DNA from: Labrys monachus
GTDB lineage: Bacteria > Pseudomonadota > Alphaproteobacteria > Rhizobiales > Labraceae
Direction: 5' to 3'
Length of the DNA stretch: 64,000 bases
Assembly (NCBI RefSeq): GCF_030814655.1
Contig: NZ_JAUSVK010000001.1
Location: forward strand, 2,933,501 to 2,997,500
Within the stretch, counting starts at the first letter, position 1, and every line of letters begins with the position of its first letter. The notes under the pieces were generated by a model that was not told the origin of the DNA, did no database searches, and saw nothing but the letters and a program-made list of their open reading frames with translations. Of this stretch, positions 8,189-16,407 are shown piece after piece. The position numbers and the translations under genes are program-made.

Positions 8189-10009
8189 TCAAGCGCCGTG
8201 TTCGTGCCTCAGCCGGCCGTTCATCACCGTCATCAGCACTTTCGTCCTGTGGATCTGGTCCGGCGAGACCTCGAACAGGTTTCGCTCCAGCACGATGAGG
8301 TCTGCGAGTTTCCCGACCTCGATCGAGCCGATTTCCCGTTCCATTCCGAGTTCCCAGGCCGGGCCCATCGTCGCGGCGCTGAGCGCCACATCGAGCGGGA
8401 CCACCTCATCGGCGGGGGCGAGCGGAGGCCCGTTCGGCTTGCCGAGCTCGCGTCTCGTCGTCGCCACCTCGATCGCCTCGAGCGGGCGGAACGTGCTGTA
8501 ATATCCCGCCGCCGGCCAATCGGTGCCGAGCGACAGCACGCCGCCCGCACGATGTATCGAGCCCCAGGGATATAGTTCGTTGCTGCGGGGGAGCCCCAGC
8601 CGGGCTCGCGTAACCGCCTGCGAAGCATCGGGAACCGCCCATTGTGCCGAAAATTGTGCGACGACACCGAGCTTGGCAAAGCGCGGGATGTCGTCCGGGC
8701 TCACCAGGAACAGGTGGGCTATGGTGTTTCGACGATCGCGCGGCGGGTTGGCCTCGATCGCGGCCTCGAATGCGTCCAGCGACAGGTGCGTCGCCCGGTC
8801 ACCGTAGGAATGGATGTGGATGTCGATGCCCTCGCGGTCGGCGCGCCTGATGATGTCGGCGAAGAGAGGGGGCGGCAGCAGCGTATCGCCGCTGGTTTCC
8901 GGCGCATCGGCATAGGGCGCGAAGAACGCAGCCGTCCGCTGCGCGTCGCCGCCGTCGATGTTCAGCTTCAACACCGACGCCTTCACCAGCTCCGAGTTGA
9001 ATTCCCGGTGCAGCGCCTGGATCAGCGGCACGGGATCGATGGCCGGGTTGTTGTGGTAATAGCTGCCGACCACCCGGAACGGCAGCTTTTCTTCCCGCTC
9101 CAGTTCGTCATAGATGGCGAAGCCGTCCGCCTCGGGCACGACCTGCATGCCGGCGTCGAAGAGGGTCGTGATGCCCGCCGCGGAAGCCTCGGGAAGCCAT
9201 TCCGTAAGCGACGTGGCGACATACTCTGCGCTGAACGGCTCCACCGCGTTGTTGACCATCAACTCGGCGGGAACTTCGACCAGATAGCCGGTCGGCACCC
9301 CCGTGGCATCGCGCTGGAAGAAGCTGAAGCCGGGCAGCGGGTCCTTCGTATCCCTGGTGACTCCGGCAAGCGTCAGCATCTTCGAATTGGCCCAGGCGCT
9401 ATGGCCGTCGATGGCGATCAGGAAGGCGGGGGTGTTCGGCCAGATGGCGTCGAGGTCTTCCTTGCGCGGACCCGCCGCCGGAAAGGCGCAGTATCGCCAG
9501 CCATAGCCGCGGACGATATCCACGGTTCCGATCTCGTCGCGGTATGCTTTGAGGGTGGCGAGCGTTTCCTCGTGCGTATCGAATGGAAGATTGACGCCCC
9601 GTGTGAGGGTAGCCCCGACGAGAGGATGAATGTGGCCTTCGACAAAGCCGGGCAGCAGCATCTTGCCGGCGAGATCGACCACCCGCGTCCGCGCACCGAT
9701 ATAGGCCTGCACGCCTGCGTCGTCCCCGACATAGACGATCCGTTTACCCTTGACGGCGACGGCGCCCGCCCATGGCGTGTCGCGGGCGACCGTGTAGACC
9801 GGGCCGTTCCTGAAGACGATGTCCGCGCTCGGATCGGAACCGGCAACGATATCCGCTGCGAAGATGGGCGCCGCGGAGGCGGCCGCCACCACGGCCGAGG
9901 CGGCAAAGGCCGCGCCCTTGATAAGCCCCTGGCGTCGTAGCGGGCCAATCTCGTGCGAAGAGCCCGCAAAGATATCCCGATAGGTCCCCCAGTCGCATCC
10001 GATGCACAT
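8189..10009 (-). CDS. YtcJ-type amidohydrolase (Amidohydro_3)
   Basis: This 606-residue metal-dependent hydrolase has an N-terminal stretch LRRQGLIKGAAFAASA that looks like a Tat signal and ends near APIFAAD, so a periplasmic location is likely. The catalytic TIM barrel shows VEGHIHP (metal-binding His pair), LKLNIDGG, where the lysine would be carbamylated, DIHIHSYGD and SLGTDWPA with the final metal-binding Asp. The C-terminal GKLADLIVLERN returns to the small beta domain. Proteins of this family cleave amide or cyclic C-N bonds, and most have unknown substrates. The first 20 residues before the Tat-like motif are unusual, and a later start is possible. It is the first gene right of tRNA-Cys. 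Confidence 0.85.
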   Translation of the reverse strand: MCIGCDWGTYRDIFAGSSHEIGPLRRQGLIKGAAFAASAVVAAASAAPIFAADIVAGSDPSADIVFRNGPVYTVARDTPWAGAVAVKGKRIVYVGDDAGVQAYIGARTRVVDLAGKMLLPGFVEGHIHPLVGATLTRGVNLPFDTHEETLATLKAYRDEIGTVDIVRGYGWRYCAFPAAGPRKEDLDAIWPNTPAFLIAIDGHSAWANSKMLTLAGVTRDTKDPLPGFSFFQRDATGVPTGYLVEVPAELMVNNAVEPFSAEYVATSLTEWLPEASAAGITTLFDAGMQVVPEADGFAIYDELEREEKLPFRVVGSYYHNNPAIDPVPLIQALHREFNSELVKASVLKLNIDGGDAQRTAAFFAPYADAPETSGDTLLPPPLFADIIRRADREGIDIHIHSYGDRATHLSLDAFEAAIEANPPRDRRNTIAHLFLVSPDDIPRFAKLGVVAQFSAQWAVPDASQAVTRARLGLPRSNELYPWGSIHRAGGVLSLGTDWPAAGYYSTFRPLEAIEVATTRRELGKPNGPPLAPADEVVPLDVALSAATMGPAWELGMEREIGSIEVGKLADLIVLERNLFEVSPDQIHRTKVLMTVMNGRLRHEHGA

Positions 10010-10157
10010 GATGGCTCCTTTTCAAATCGAAAACCTGAAATGAGCCCGACACCGCGGAACGACGGCGTCGTTGCAGTCCATGACTGCCGGCTCAAAGCAC
10101 CCCGCGCAAACGACGTCCCGGCATTCGCGCGATCTGGACCTCGAAAAGCCGGTCGGA

Positions 10158-11510
10158 TCAGTCAGAGGCTTTGGCGGTTTGATCCAGCCACGCCCTGATG
10201 TCGTTCCATCCTTTCAGGTATTCGACGATCGAATGCGCCGGCGTCGATGAATAACGGACCGTTACAATATGCTTGCCGGGATTGATGTATAATCCCTGGC
10301 CGTATACCCCAAGCCCCATCAGCGCATGATCGTCTCCCATCAATTGGTACCAATATGACCGATAGGAGCGAATGATGGGATTGGATTTGAAGTTTCCGTT
10401 TTTCCAAGCAACTTCATCGCCATATTCGTAGAGGCGATCAATCACACTTGCCGGAAAGACCTGTTGGCCGTTGACTTGTCCGTGATTGGCTATCATCAAC
10501 CCGAGCTTGGCGAGATCCCGCGCAGAGATCGTCAAACCCGTGCTGACATACATCTTGCCGGTGGGATCGACGGGCTCGTAGAGATCGTCCTGCAGGCCGA
10601 GCTTGGACCACAGCAGGTCGCTCGCCAATTGCTCGAAAGGCTCGCCGGCGGCCCTGGTGATGATCCAGCCTGCGGCTTCGGTCGTCATCGACGCATAGTG
10701 GAAATGGCCGTCTTTCGGGCCGTCCGCCTTTACCGCCTCGAGTGTGGCATAAGCCGACTGGCGGCTGTTCAGCGCCATCGTCGACCACAAGGCGGCATCC
10801 GCGACATCGGTCTCGCCGCTGGTTTCCCCGGCCCCGACATTGACCTTCATGTCCAGCACGTCGCGCACGGTCGCGTCGCCGAACGGCGTCTTCGCCAATT
10901 CCGGCACGTAGGACTTGACCAGGCGGGTTTCGTCGAGCTTGCCCTGAGCGATCAGCAATTCCGCCAGGAGCCCGGTCACGCCCTTGGTCACCGACGAGAT
11001 ATAGTGCGGCTTGCTGGCGCTCATGCCGTCGCCGTACCATTCGGCAACGAGCTTGCCGTCCTTGATCACCACCAGGGCATCGGTGAACGACTTGCCTGCA
11101 TAGTCGCCGATCGTGTCACTGACGCCGTTTATCGTGAGCTTTGTGTCGAGCAGGGCCTTGTCCAGCTTTTCCGGAATCGGGGAGGGTGCCGGACGCTCGA
11201 CCAGCATCGGCGCGGTGCGCGTGAACCGGCTGGTGTGCTGAAGCGTCCAGCGGACAAACGGATAGCGAAACAGGTTGTCCGGCGTGACCAGTTTGTCCGG
11301 CGCCGGCGGAAACCCGACCATGATGCCTGCCTCTTGCCAGGTCAGATGGCATTCCGCCGAGTCCTTGACCGTATCCGCCCGCACGCCTGCTGCGATGGCG
11401 ACCTTGTCGCCCCCGACGAGGCAGGACGCCGCCGAGGGTGATCGGGCCAGCGCCGGACCGACCGCAGATGCCATCACCAGAGTCGAAAGCCATGCTCCTA
11501 AGGTATTCAT
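10158..11510 (-). CDS. Serine hydrolase of the beta-lactamase/penicillin-binding fold
   Basis: This 450-residue protein has a signal peptide (MNTLGAWLSTLVMASAVGPALA). It contains the class C/DD-peptidase motif SVTK in ISSVTKGVTG, where the serine is the nucleophile, and a following Y-A-S triad in the position of YxN. The N-terminal 120 residues before the core are an extension also seen in EstB-like and 6-aminohexanoate-dimer-hydrolase-like relatives, so it could be an esterase or amidase rather than an antibiotic-degrading enzyme. It lies in the tRNA-Cys island with the same orientation as the amidohydrolase, 148 bases upstream of it. Codon use is less GC-rich than in the core genes. Confidence 0.82.
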   Translation of the reverse strand: MNTLGAWLSTLVMASAVGPALARSPSAASCLVGGDKVAIAAGVRADTVKDSAECHLTWQEAGIMVGFPPAPDKLVTPDNLFRYPFVRWTLQHTSRFTRTAPMLVERPAPSPIPEKLDKALLDTKLTINGVSDTIGDYAGKSFTDALVVIKDGKLVAEWYGDGMSASKPHYISSVTKGVTGLLAELLIAQGKLDETRLVKSYVPELAKTPFGDATVRDVLDMKVNVGAGETSGETDVADAALWSTMALNSRQSAYATLEAVKADGPKDGHFHYASMTTEAAGWIITRAAGEPFEQLASDLLWSKLGLQDDLYEPVDPTGKMYVSTGLTISARDLAKLGLMIANHGQVNGQQVFPASVIDRLYEYGDEVAWKNGNFKSNPIIRSYRSYWYQLMGDDHALMGLGVYGQGLYINPGKHIVTVRYSSTPAHSIVEYLKGWNDIRAWLDQTAKASD

Positions 11511-11713
11511 GCCGACACGTTCCTCGCTTTAGGCCCAGGCGTGGCGACCGCACCTGTCATGGTCATGGTCAAGCCCGCACCGCAGCACTTTTCTGTGTTC
11601 TCGATCTCCGTTGTTCAAGGTTGAGCGAAGATCGTTGCCCACGACACTTTTATCCAGCGGATGCTGATCTACGGGATTGATTTGAGTCAATTTACTGCTG
11701 ATTTCACTCAAGC

Positions 11714-11924
11714 TGGAGCGCGTTGAAATTCATTTGGATCAAATGACTGCGCTGGCGACAGAGGGCATGGACAAGTATGCCCTCGGGTCTTTTCATCTCG
11801 TGCGGCAAGTCTTGAAGTGTCTGAGCTTCAGGAAGAAACGTTCAATGAGATTGCGATCGCAATAGAGTGCATGGCCGCATCAGATTCTGAGAGGATGTCT
11901 TTCCGGGAGGTATGACGGCGAGGG
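11714..11924 (-). pseudogene. IS5-family transposase relic (C-terminal part)
   Basis: On the minus strand the frame reads ALAVIPPGKTS, shifts, and continues CDRNLIERFFLKLRHFK and CRTR, then a stop, then RAYLSMPSVASAVI. These correspond to the C-terminal DDE region of IS5-type transposases (AVIPPR..., RNLIERFF.RLK.FR, TRYDK...). At least one frameshift and one in-frame stop are present, and no N-terminal half is visible, so it is dead. It lies inside the tRNA-Cys island. Confidence 0.65.
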
Positions 11925-12236
11925 CACCTCAGCCGCCGCCGCGCCCCGCCAAGGGCTGACGATCCTTGCCAGAGGAAATGCGGCCTATCACCGGTCCGGG
12001 CTCTCACACCCAGTGTGGCAATGCGTGCAAAGCCGGCGGTTCGCAAGAACCTGCGGCCGCATATCCTCCCTCCGGGAGATTGAAGCAAGCCGCGCTTTGC
12101 CTTGGGCGCCCTGGTAGGTGCCCCCAAATTTGGGGAGCCCCTCAACCGTGACTATGTGCTCCTGACTTAGAGATCAGAACGGCGCTATCGCGTGCCTGCC
12201 GGCTTTTTGAGAGTGCCAAAGCGCCTGGCGTAAGCG
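11925..12236. other. Non-coding stretch in the island with a 14-bp palindrome
   Basis: No gene is recognisable. It contains the perfect palindrome CCCCAAATTTGGGG at 12122-12135 and another short inverted repeat, CACACCCAGTGTG-like, near 12007. It may be remnant DNA of the insertion element to its left. Confidence 0.4.
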
Positions 12237-12476
12237 TCAGGATAATAGGCTCGTCGGGTGGCAGGCTCGCGGGGCGGTCAATAGCCGTCTGTATCGTGGT
12301 TCTCTGTTCAAATTGTTTGACCGCATCAGCCGGAATTCTGAGAAGACGCGGTCCGATACGAAATGCACAAGCTCGCCGCGCCTGATCAGTGCTCTAACAT
12401 GGTTCGGCGTGCCCCCCCAGCGCTCTGCAAGGGTTTCAGCTGCGTAAGGATCTTGGGTCCATTCGGATTGCTCCAT
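12237..12476 (-). CDS. Excisionase-like helix-turn-helix protein, probably decayed
   Basis: Of 79 codons the first 45 look like an excisionase/MerR-type winged HTH (AETLAERWGGTPNHVRALI, then RRGELVHFVSDRVF), where the usual continuation would be a conserved beta hairpin with arginine and tryptophan. The last 30 residues do not fit the family, which suggests a frameshift. Such proteins accompany integrases on islands and phages, which agrees with its place between the two tRNA-Cys copies. There is no clear ribosome site. Confidence 0.45.
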   Translation of the reverse strand: MEQSEWTQDPYAAETLAERWGGTPNHVRALIRRGELVHFVSDRVFSEFRLMRSNNLNREPRYRRLLTAPRACHPTSLLS

Positions 12477-12559
12477 ACGTTTGCCCCCCCCGACCCCTGA
12501 TCGTCCCCTTTGGGCTAGCGGCTTTCAAACGCCTGCCTCCGCGCGCGCATTTGCCGACG

Positions 12560-12895
12560 TCAACCTGCCTTTTCGAGCCATTCCTTGAGGATAGCATTCG
12601 CCCTCGTCTGCCAGCCGTCGCCCAAGGCGCGCAGGCCCGTCACGACATCATCGTCGAGACGCATCGATATCAGGTGTTTCGGCTTCGGCACGCGCGGCCG
12701 GCCACGGCGCCTAGCCTCCTGATAGGTCACCAATTTGGCGTCATCGGGAAGGGGTGGATTGTCCGGATCGGCGACGGCCGCCGCCGTCAGCGCGGCGTTT
12801 TCCTCGTCGGTCATTTCGTCAGCGAGCTTCGCCGCTCGGGCGCGTGCGTCCTCTCGCTTGGCCCTCAGCCATTCCTCATCAGATATTTTCACCAT
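12560..12895 (-). CDS. brnA: BrnA-type antitoxin
   Basis: The 111-residue antitoxin starts MVKISDEEWLRAKREDARA and ends with the ribbon-helix-helix-like part LISMRLDDDVVTGLRALGDGWQTRANAIL. This C-terminal arrangement is typical of BrnA/DUF4415, which binds the BrnT toxin and represses the operon. The start ATG lies inside the end of brnT (17-base overlap), so translation is coupled. The longer upstream frame to 13033 lies within brnT and is not needed. Confidence 0.82.
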   Translation of the reverse strand: MVKISDEEWLRAKREDARARAAKLADEMTDEENAALTAAAVADPDNPPLPDDAKLVTYQEARRRGRPRVPKPKHLISMRLDDDVVTGLRALGDGWQTRANAILKEWLEKAG

Positions 12896-13145
12896 AGTGT
12901 CGTATCTCCTGCCTCGTCGCGTGGCGCAGGCTGATCGCGCGTTCCTCGTCTCCCCGGGTGGTGTAAACGTAGACAAAGAGACGATCGCCAATACAGCCGA
13001 TTGCACGGCCGCGATACTCGCCATAGGCCTCATCGCGATCCTCCTCGATCAGGGCTGTTTCCCAATCGAAATGCTCGGCAGCCGACAGCGATATTCCGTG
13101 GTTTCTCTGGTTCAGCAGATCTTTCTGCGGATCGAAGGAAGGCAT
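12879..13145 (-). CDS. brnT: BrnT-type toxin
   Basis: This 88-residue protein of the RelE-like BrnT/DUF4258 ribonuclease family shows FDPQKDLLNQRNHGISLSAA, FVYVYTTRGDEERAISLRHATRQEI and a short tail, matching the family from end to end. BrnT inhibits translation under stress and is neutralised by BrnA. I choose the ATG at 13145 because the family begins close to the FDP...NQRNHG segment; the frame is open to an ATG at 13268 that lies in the promoter region. A promoter with an overlapping palindrome stands at 13232-13267. Confidence 0.85.
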   Translation of the reverse strand: MPSFDPQKDLLNQRNHGISLSAAEHFDWETALIEEDRDEAYGEYRGRAIGCIGDRLFVYVYTTRGDEERAISLRHATRQEIRHYGENI

Positions 13146-13231
13146 GGGGGTATCCTGCTTATTGCGATGAGCTTTGTCATGGAGGGGGTCCCTGTCTTCG
13201 AGTTGTGCGCGAGGCGGTTTGCCTCTTGCAG

Positions 13232-13267
13232 ACAATATATTGTATCTACGTTTATTTGGAATGTCCA
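13232..13267 (-). promoter_or_regulatory. brnTA promoter with operator-like palindrome
   Basis: On the minus strand TGGACA (13267-13262) and TACAAT (13244-13239) stand 17 bases apart. The perfect palindrome ACAATATATTGT (13232-13243) overlaps the -10 box and is a likely site for autorepression by the BrnA-BrnT complex. The octamer GTATCTAC occurs twice nearby. Confidence 0.6.
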
Positions 13268-13315
13268 TTCGCGTATCTACAAAAAGAGAGGCGTTGCGAG
13301 AAATTGGCGCTGGGA

Positions 13316-13561
13316 TTATGGCGCCTTCGCGTGGGGACGTGTCATGATGCGAGCTGCCGCACTCGCCATCATGTGCCTGCCGGCGGCCGGCGCGCCGGAC
13401 TGATCAGCCCAAACCTCATCGAACGTGTCGGAGGAACAGCCTTCCGCGAGGGCCGCCACCGCGGAGGAGAGGCGCTGTGCCTCCTGATGGCCATACACTT
13501 GGAGTTCGGATCGAAGATTGTCCGGAATCTTGGTTCGAGCTTCATGAAGCTCTCGCTCCAT
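13316..13561 (-). CDS. Doubtful small hypothetical protein (81 aa)
   Basis: An open frame with a plausible, non-repetitive composition (MERELHEARTKIPDNLRSEL and a Ser/Ala-rich middle) but no ribosome site and no recognised family. It lies in the decayed part of the island and may be chance or a gene remnant. Confidence 0.25.
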   Translation of the reverse strand: MERELHEARTKIPDNLRSELQVYGHQEAQRLSSAVAALAEGCSSDTFDEVWADQSGAPAAGRHMMASAAARIMTRPHAKAP

Positions 13562-13681
13562 CGAGCATATGTTCGGATTTTAGCGCAGCCACCGCGGCGG
13601 CGGTGCTGGCGAATTCGCCGAGGCGTCGCCCGGAATGCGCCCAGGCGCTTACAACCTTCCTCCCAATGGCAACGTGGCCGA

Positions 13682-13999
13682 GCAGAAATTCTTGCCCTTC
13701 CCAACGCCAAGAGGGTCACTGGTGATGCGGTCTTGAATTGGACAAAGAAAAATAAGAAGCGGGAACAAGAGCTTGGTCAGGTATGGCACCCACTACCGCT
13801 TTCGCAGCGCAATCAAGGACTGACGCCCGAGGAGCTTTATCTGTCAGAGCCTAACTTTGCGGCGATCACAATCGTTCTCGAGCTTATGGAGAATGACACT
13901 GACTTCCGGCTATCAGTTCTTGCGAGGGTAAAAAACACTTCCGAGGAAAAGCTGCTTTTGACCGTTACCTTCAGCCAGGCGTTCCCGAGTCGCGCTTAG
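13682..13999 (+). pseudogene. Possible gene fragment without start
   Basis: About 105 codons are open to a stop at 13999 and read like a real soluble protein (NWTKKNKKREQELGQVWHPL, then LTPEELYLSEPNFAAITIVLELM). The frame continues upstream to 13001, but that part looks like non-coding translation and no start codon with a ribosome site is found. I do not recognise the family. It is probably the 3' part of a truncated gene in the island. Confidence 0.3.
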
Positions 14000-14082
14000 G
14001 GCGTGTCCTTCTCGGTGCCGGCGACCACATATTTGCCGATGCGCGGAACCGACATATTCGTAAAAGTGCAGGGCTTTATAGC

Positions 14083-14122
14083 CTGCAAATCCTTACCCCG
14101 GTTCGATTCCGGGCGCGGCCTC
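14083..14122 (+). repeat. Partial tRNA-Cys copy (attachment-site-like)
   Basis: Forty bases repeat the 3' half of tRNA-Cys from the anticodon (CTGCAAATCCTT) through the whole T-arm to the acceptor (GGCCTC), with a two-base deletion and one substitution. The 5' half of a tRNA is absent. It is in direct orientation to the intact gene at 7919, as expected for attL/attR after integration. Confidence 0.75.
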
Positions 14123-14218
14123 GCAAATTATCCCCGATACAGGCTCTCGCCCAATCCGACAAGTCGGGCGACCGGCCGTTCCAGCCGCCCCGCCGTGAAC
14201 CATGGCGCCGACGGCACC

Positions 14219-14713
14219 CTATTGCTGCACGGCAGCCATTTTCGGCGCGGGGCGCTTTCGCAGCGTCTGCCCGAAACCGATCCGCCTGGCGAGGTCCGAA
14301 CGCGATTTGGAGTAGTTCGGTGCCACCATCGGATAGTCGGCCGGCAGGTTCCATTTCGCCCGATAGTCGTCCGGCGTCATATTGTACTGCACGCTGAGGT
14401 GGCGCCTGAGCGACTTGTATTTCCTGCCGTCCTCGAGGCTGACGAGGTAATCGGGCGTTATCGACTTTCTGATGGGAACGGCAGGAACCGGTCTGGCCTC
14501 CGGCGGCTGTTCCGGAGCCTCACCCTTCGCCAGTTTCCTCAGGGCGGCGTGGACGTCCGCAATGAGCTTGGGCAGTTCGATCGAGGCCACGTTGTTATGA
14601 GAGACATAGGCCGTCACGATACCGGCCGTGATGTCGACCGCTACATCGTCCATGTGCTGTTCCCCTGAAACCGAAACCTTCATAGGCGGAAAGAAATGTC
14701 CCTCATTCGACAT
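14219..14713 (-). CDS. MucR/Ros-family transcriptional regulator lacking two zinc ligands
   Basis: The 164-residue protein has the MucR layout: VSHNNV and ELPKLIADVHAAL in the N-terminal oligomerisation part, then IRKSITPDYLVSLEDGRKYK, RRHLSVQYNMTPDDYRAKW and the end SDLARRIGFG. Ros/MucR proteins bind AT-rich promoters and regulate exopolysaccharide, motility and the cell cycle. The usual ligands are Cys, Asp, His and His; here they read Ser92, Asp95, His105 and Gln109, so the zinc site is incomplete, as in some Ml paralogues of Mesorhizobium that fold without metal. AGGAGG stands six bases before the ATG at 14713. Confidence 0.9.
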   Translation of the reverse strand: MSNEGHFFPPMKVSVSGEQHMDDVAVDITAGIVTAYVSHNNVASIELPKLIADVHAALRKLAKGEAPEQPPEARPVPAVPIRKSITPDYLVSLEDGRKYKSLRRHLSVQYNMTPDDYRAKWNLPADYPMVAPNYSKSRSDLARRIGFGQTLRKRPAPKMAAVQQ

Positions 14714-14739
14714 GAAGGTCCTCCTGTTTTGTCGGCGCG

Positions 14740-14937
14740 CTATCTCGTCGAGCGCCTGGCGTGAAAGGTGGCGAACAGCTCGAAAGCCACGGCCAGCAGG
14801 GCAATCGACGCGATGGCCGAGCCGGCAATGACCAAATTGCCATCGCCGAGGACGACCGTCTGCGCCCACCATGCGGAGAGGTCGAAAAATGCGAACGCGG
14901 TCGCCGCGAGCAGGGTCGCGACCAGAATCAGCGTCAC
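14740..14937 (-). CDS. Small two-helix membrane protein (65 aa)
   Basis: It has two hydrophobic segments (MTLILVATLLAATAFAFF and VIAGSAIASIALLAVAFELFA) and a basic end. The GTG start at 14937 is preceded by AAAGGAGGTG at good distance. The function is unknown. It lies 26 bases upstream of the MucR gene on the same strand and may share its promoter, which would lie in the AT-rich gap 14938-15119. Confidence 0.65.
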   Translation of the reverse strand: MTLILVATLLAATAFAFFDLSAWWAQTVVLGDGNLVIAGSAIASIALLAVAFELFATFHARRSTR

Positions 14938-15119
14938 CGAAGCACCTCCTTTGACCGATAGTTAAAACGAACAAAGAACCAATCGACCGTCCTTGATTGG
15001 TGGATCAAGAACGTCTTGGCGAGTTAATTATATTTAACCTTCCAGTGCGCAGATGAGTATTTGCATTTCATAATTTGTTAAGCTTTAGGGTATGACCTTT
15101 TGAAGGTAAACAGGAGAAG

Positions 15120-15638
15120 GTGAATTCAACGATGTTACAACAAATGACTTTGACGATTGCGATATTCTTTCTGGCAACTGTCGCTGCAATTGCTGCAACG
15201 CCTAAATCGCTGGGTGTCTTCGGGAAATGGAGCGCCTGGACTTACCTCGATGAAGGGCGCAGTCATTGCTTTGTCTATTCAAACCCGGTCTTAAGCGAAC
15301 CGGCCGGCCTCGATCACGGAGCGGTGACGTTTTTCGTCCGCACCACTCTTCGCAAGAGCACATCGACAGAGGCCAGTTTTCAAACCGGATACCGCTTCGC
15401 GCCGGGATCGGAGATACGCGCGCGCGTCGACGGTGCGGCGTTCCACATGTTCTCGGCCGGCAACAGCGCCTGGCTGCGCGAAGGCAAAGGACGGGAGGAC
15501 GAATTCGTCCGCGCTCTCGAGCGGGGCCGCGAGATGACGGTGGAGGCGGTGTCGAGCCGCGGCAATGAAACGAAATACCGCTTCTCTCTCGACGGCGTGA
15601 CCAACGCGATGCGTACAGCGCAGGCCGCATGCCCTTGA
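15120..15638 (+). CDS. Invasion-associated locus B (IalB)-like exported protein
   Basis: The 172-residue precursor has a signal peptide (LTIAIFFLATVAAIAATP), followed by a beta-rich domain with GKWSAWTYLDEGRSHCFVYS, an FFVRTT strand and an RFSLDGVTNAM end before a final cysteine. This fits the IalB family, periplasmic proteins common in Rhizobiales whose role is poorly defined. The GTG at 15120 directly follows GGAGAAG; an ATG at 15132 is an equally good alternative with wider spacing. It is transcribed away from the MucR group. Confidence 0.65.
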   Translation: MNSTMLQQMTLTIAIFFLATVAAIAATPKSLGVFGKWSAWTYLDEGRSHCFVYSNPVLSEPAGLDHGAVTFFVRTTLRKSTSTEASFQTGYRFAPGSEIRARVDGAAFHMFSAGNSAWLREGKGREDEFVRALERGREMTVEAVSSRGNETKYRFSLDGVTNAMRTAQAACP

Positions 15639-15874
15639 CCCCGGGCCGCCGGAGTCGGGCGTCGGCTCCCGAGCCGGCGCGACGGCCCATCGGGGCTGCA
15701 GCGCCATGTCCGCTCGCCGTCGACGCCGTCCTGCCGAGCTGGCCGCGACGTCGGATCCGGCGGGAACAGGCCGACGACTCGCCCGTTGACCGGAAGGGCG
15801 ATCGTCGCACGGATGGGCCCGCCTCGGGGCGCCTTGCAGGCGGCGACTGAGCCGACAGCGAGGAGGTTCCTTGC

Positions 15875-16165
15875 ATGGAGAAATATCTCAACCTCTCCGA
15901 CCCGGGCCTGCCGCCCTACGCCATGCAGCGCATCGTCGCCCGAGACAGCATCGGACCCCTCATCGCGCGTCTTGCGCTCGGCAAGCCCGGCTGCGAGCCC
16001 GTGGACGCCGAACGGACGATCCTGGCCGGACCCACGCTTGAAGATGCCCGGCACGAAGCCCAATTGCTGTGGAAAGGACGCCCGGCCGGCGATGCGGCGG
16101 AAGGGTATCGGATCGTCAATTCGGACGGCGAGATCGTCGACGTCGTGATCGACGTCCAGGCTTGA
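15875..16165 (+). CDS. Hypothetical protein (96 aa)
   Basis: A soluble protein that I do not recognise. The N-terminal half is helical (PYAMQRIVARDSIGPLIARL), and the C-terminal half looks like a beta-alpha-beta unit (YRIVNSDGEIVDVVIDV). AGGAGG stands just before the ATG. It lies between the IalB-like gene and pcm, with unremarkable codon use. Confidence 0.6.
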   Translation: MEKYLNLSDPGLPPYAMQRIVARDSIGPLIARLALGKPGCEPVDAERTILAGPTLEDARHEAQLLWKGRPAGDAAEGYRIVNSDGEIVDVVIDVQA

Positions 16166-16193
16166 TCACGGCGCCGCTGGACCTCGATCTTCG

Positions 16194-16221
16194 ATAAAAT
16201 ACCGCCTTCTGCGTATTTTAT
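16194..16221. terminator. AT-rich hairpin behind the 96-aa gene
   Basis: ATAAAATAC (16194-16202) pairs with GTATTTTAT (16213-16221) over a ten-base loop. It may terminate the upstream gene or serve as an operator of pcm; the stem is weak for an intrinsic terminator. Confidence 0.35.
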
Positions 16222-16407
16222 GACTGGAAGACCCGTTTGTTCCTCGGCAGCGCCGGAGGGCCTCGGCCCGATCGGATCCGGAGCCGGACGGCTGCAGGGG
16301 AGGCTTGCCGGCCCCATCGCGATTGCCCTTGGATGAGGCAGACTGCCCGCTTGCCTTTTGCGGAAGCTTGCCGCAAACAACGCAAGGTTAATAAAGGGTT
16401 TCGCTCG

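Larger units (their letters stand above)
7993..14122. mobile_element. Degraded genomic island at tRNA-Cys
   Basis: The segment is bounded on the left by the 3' end of the intact tRNA-Cys and on the right by a directly repeated copy of its 3' half, the arrangement left by tyrosine-recombinase integration into a tRNA gene. Inside are a transposase relic, an excisionase-like HTH protein, brnTA and gene fragments, plus two hydrolase genes. I see no integrase, so the element is inferred to be defective. The borders rest on the 40-nt repeat only. Confidence 0.5.

Noticed and set aside
13001-13681. Upstream part of a 332-codon plus-strand frame
   Set aside because: It overlaps brnT and its promoter on the other strand, and its translation lacks protein-like character; only the end from about 13,682 looks coding.
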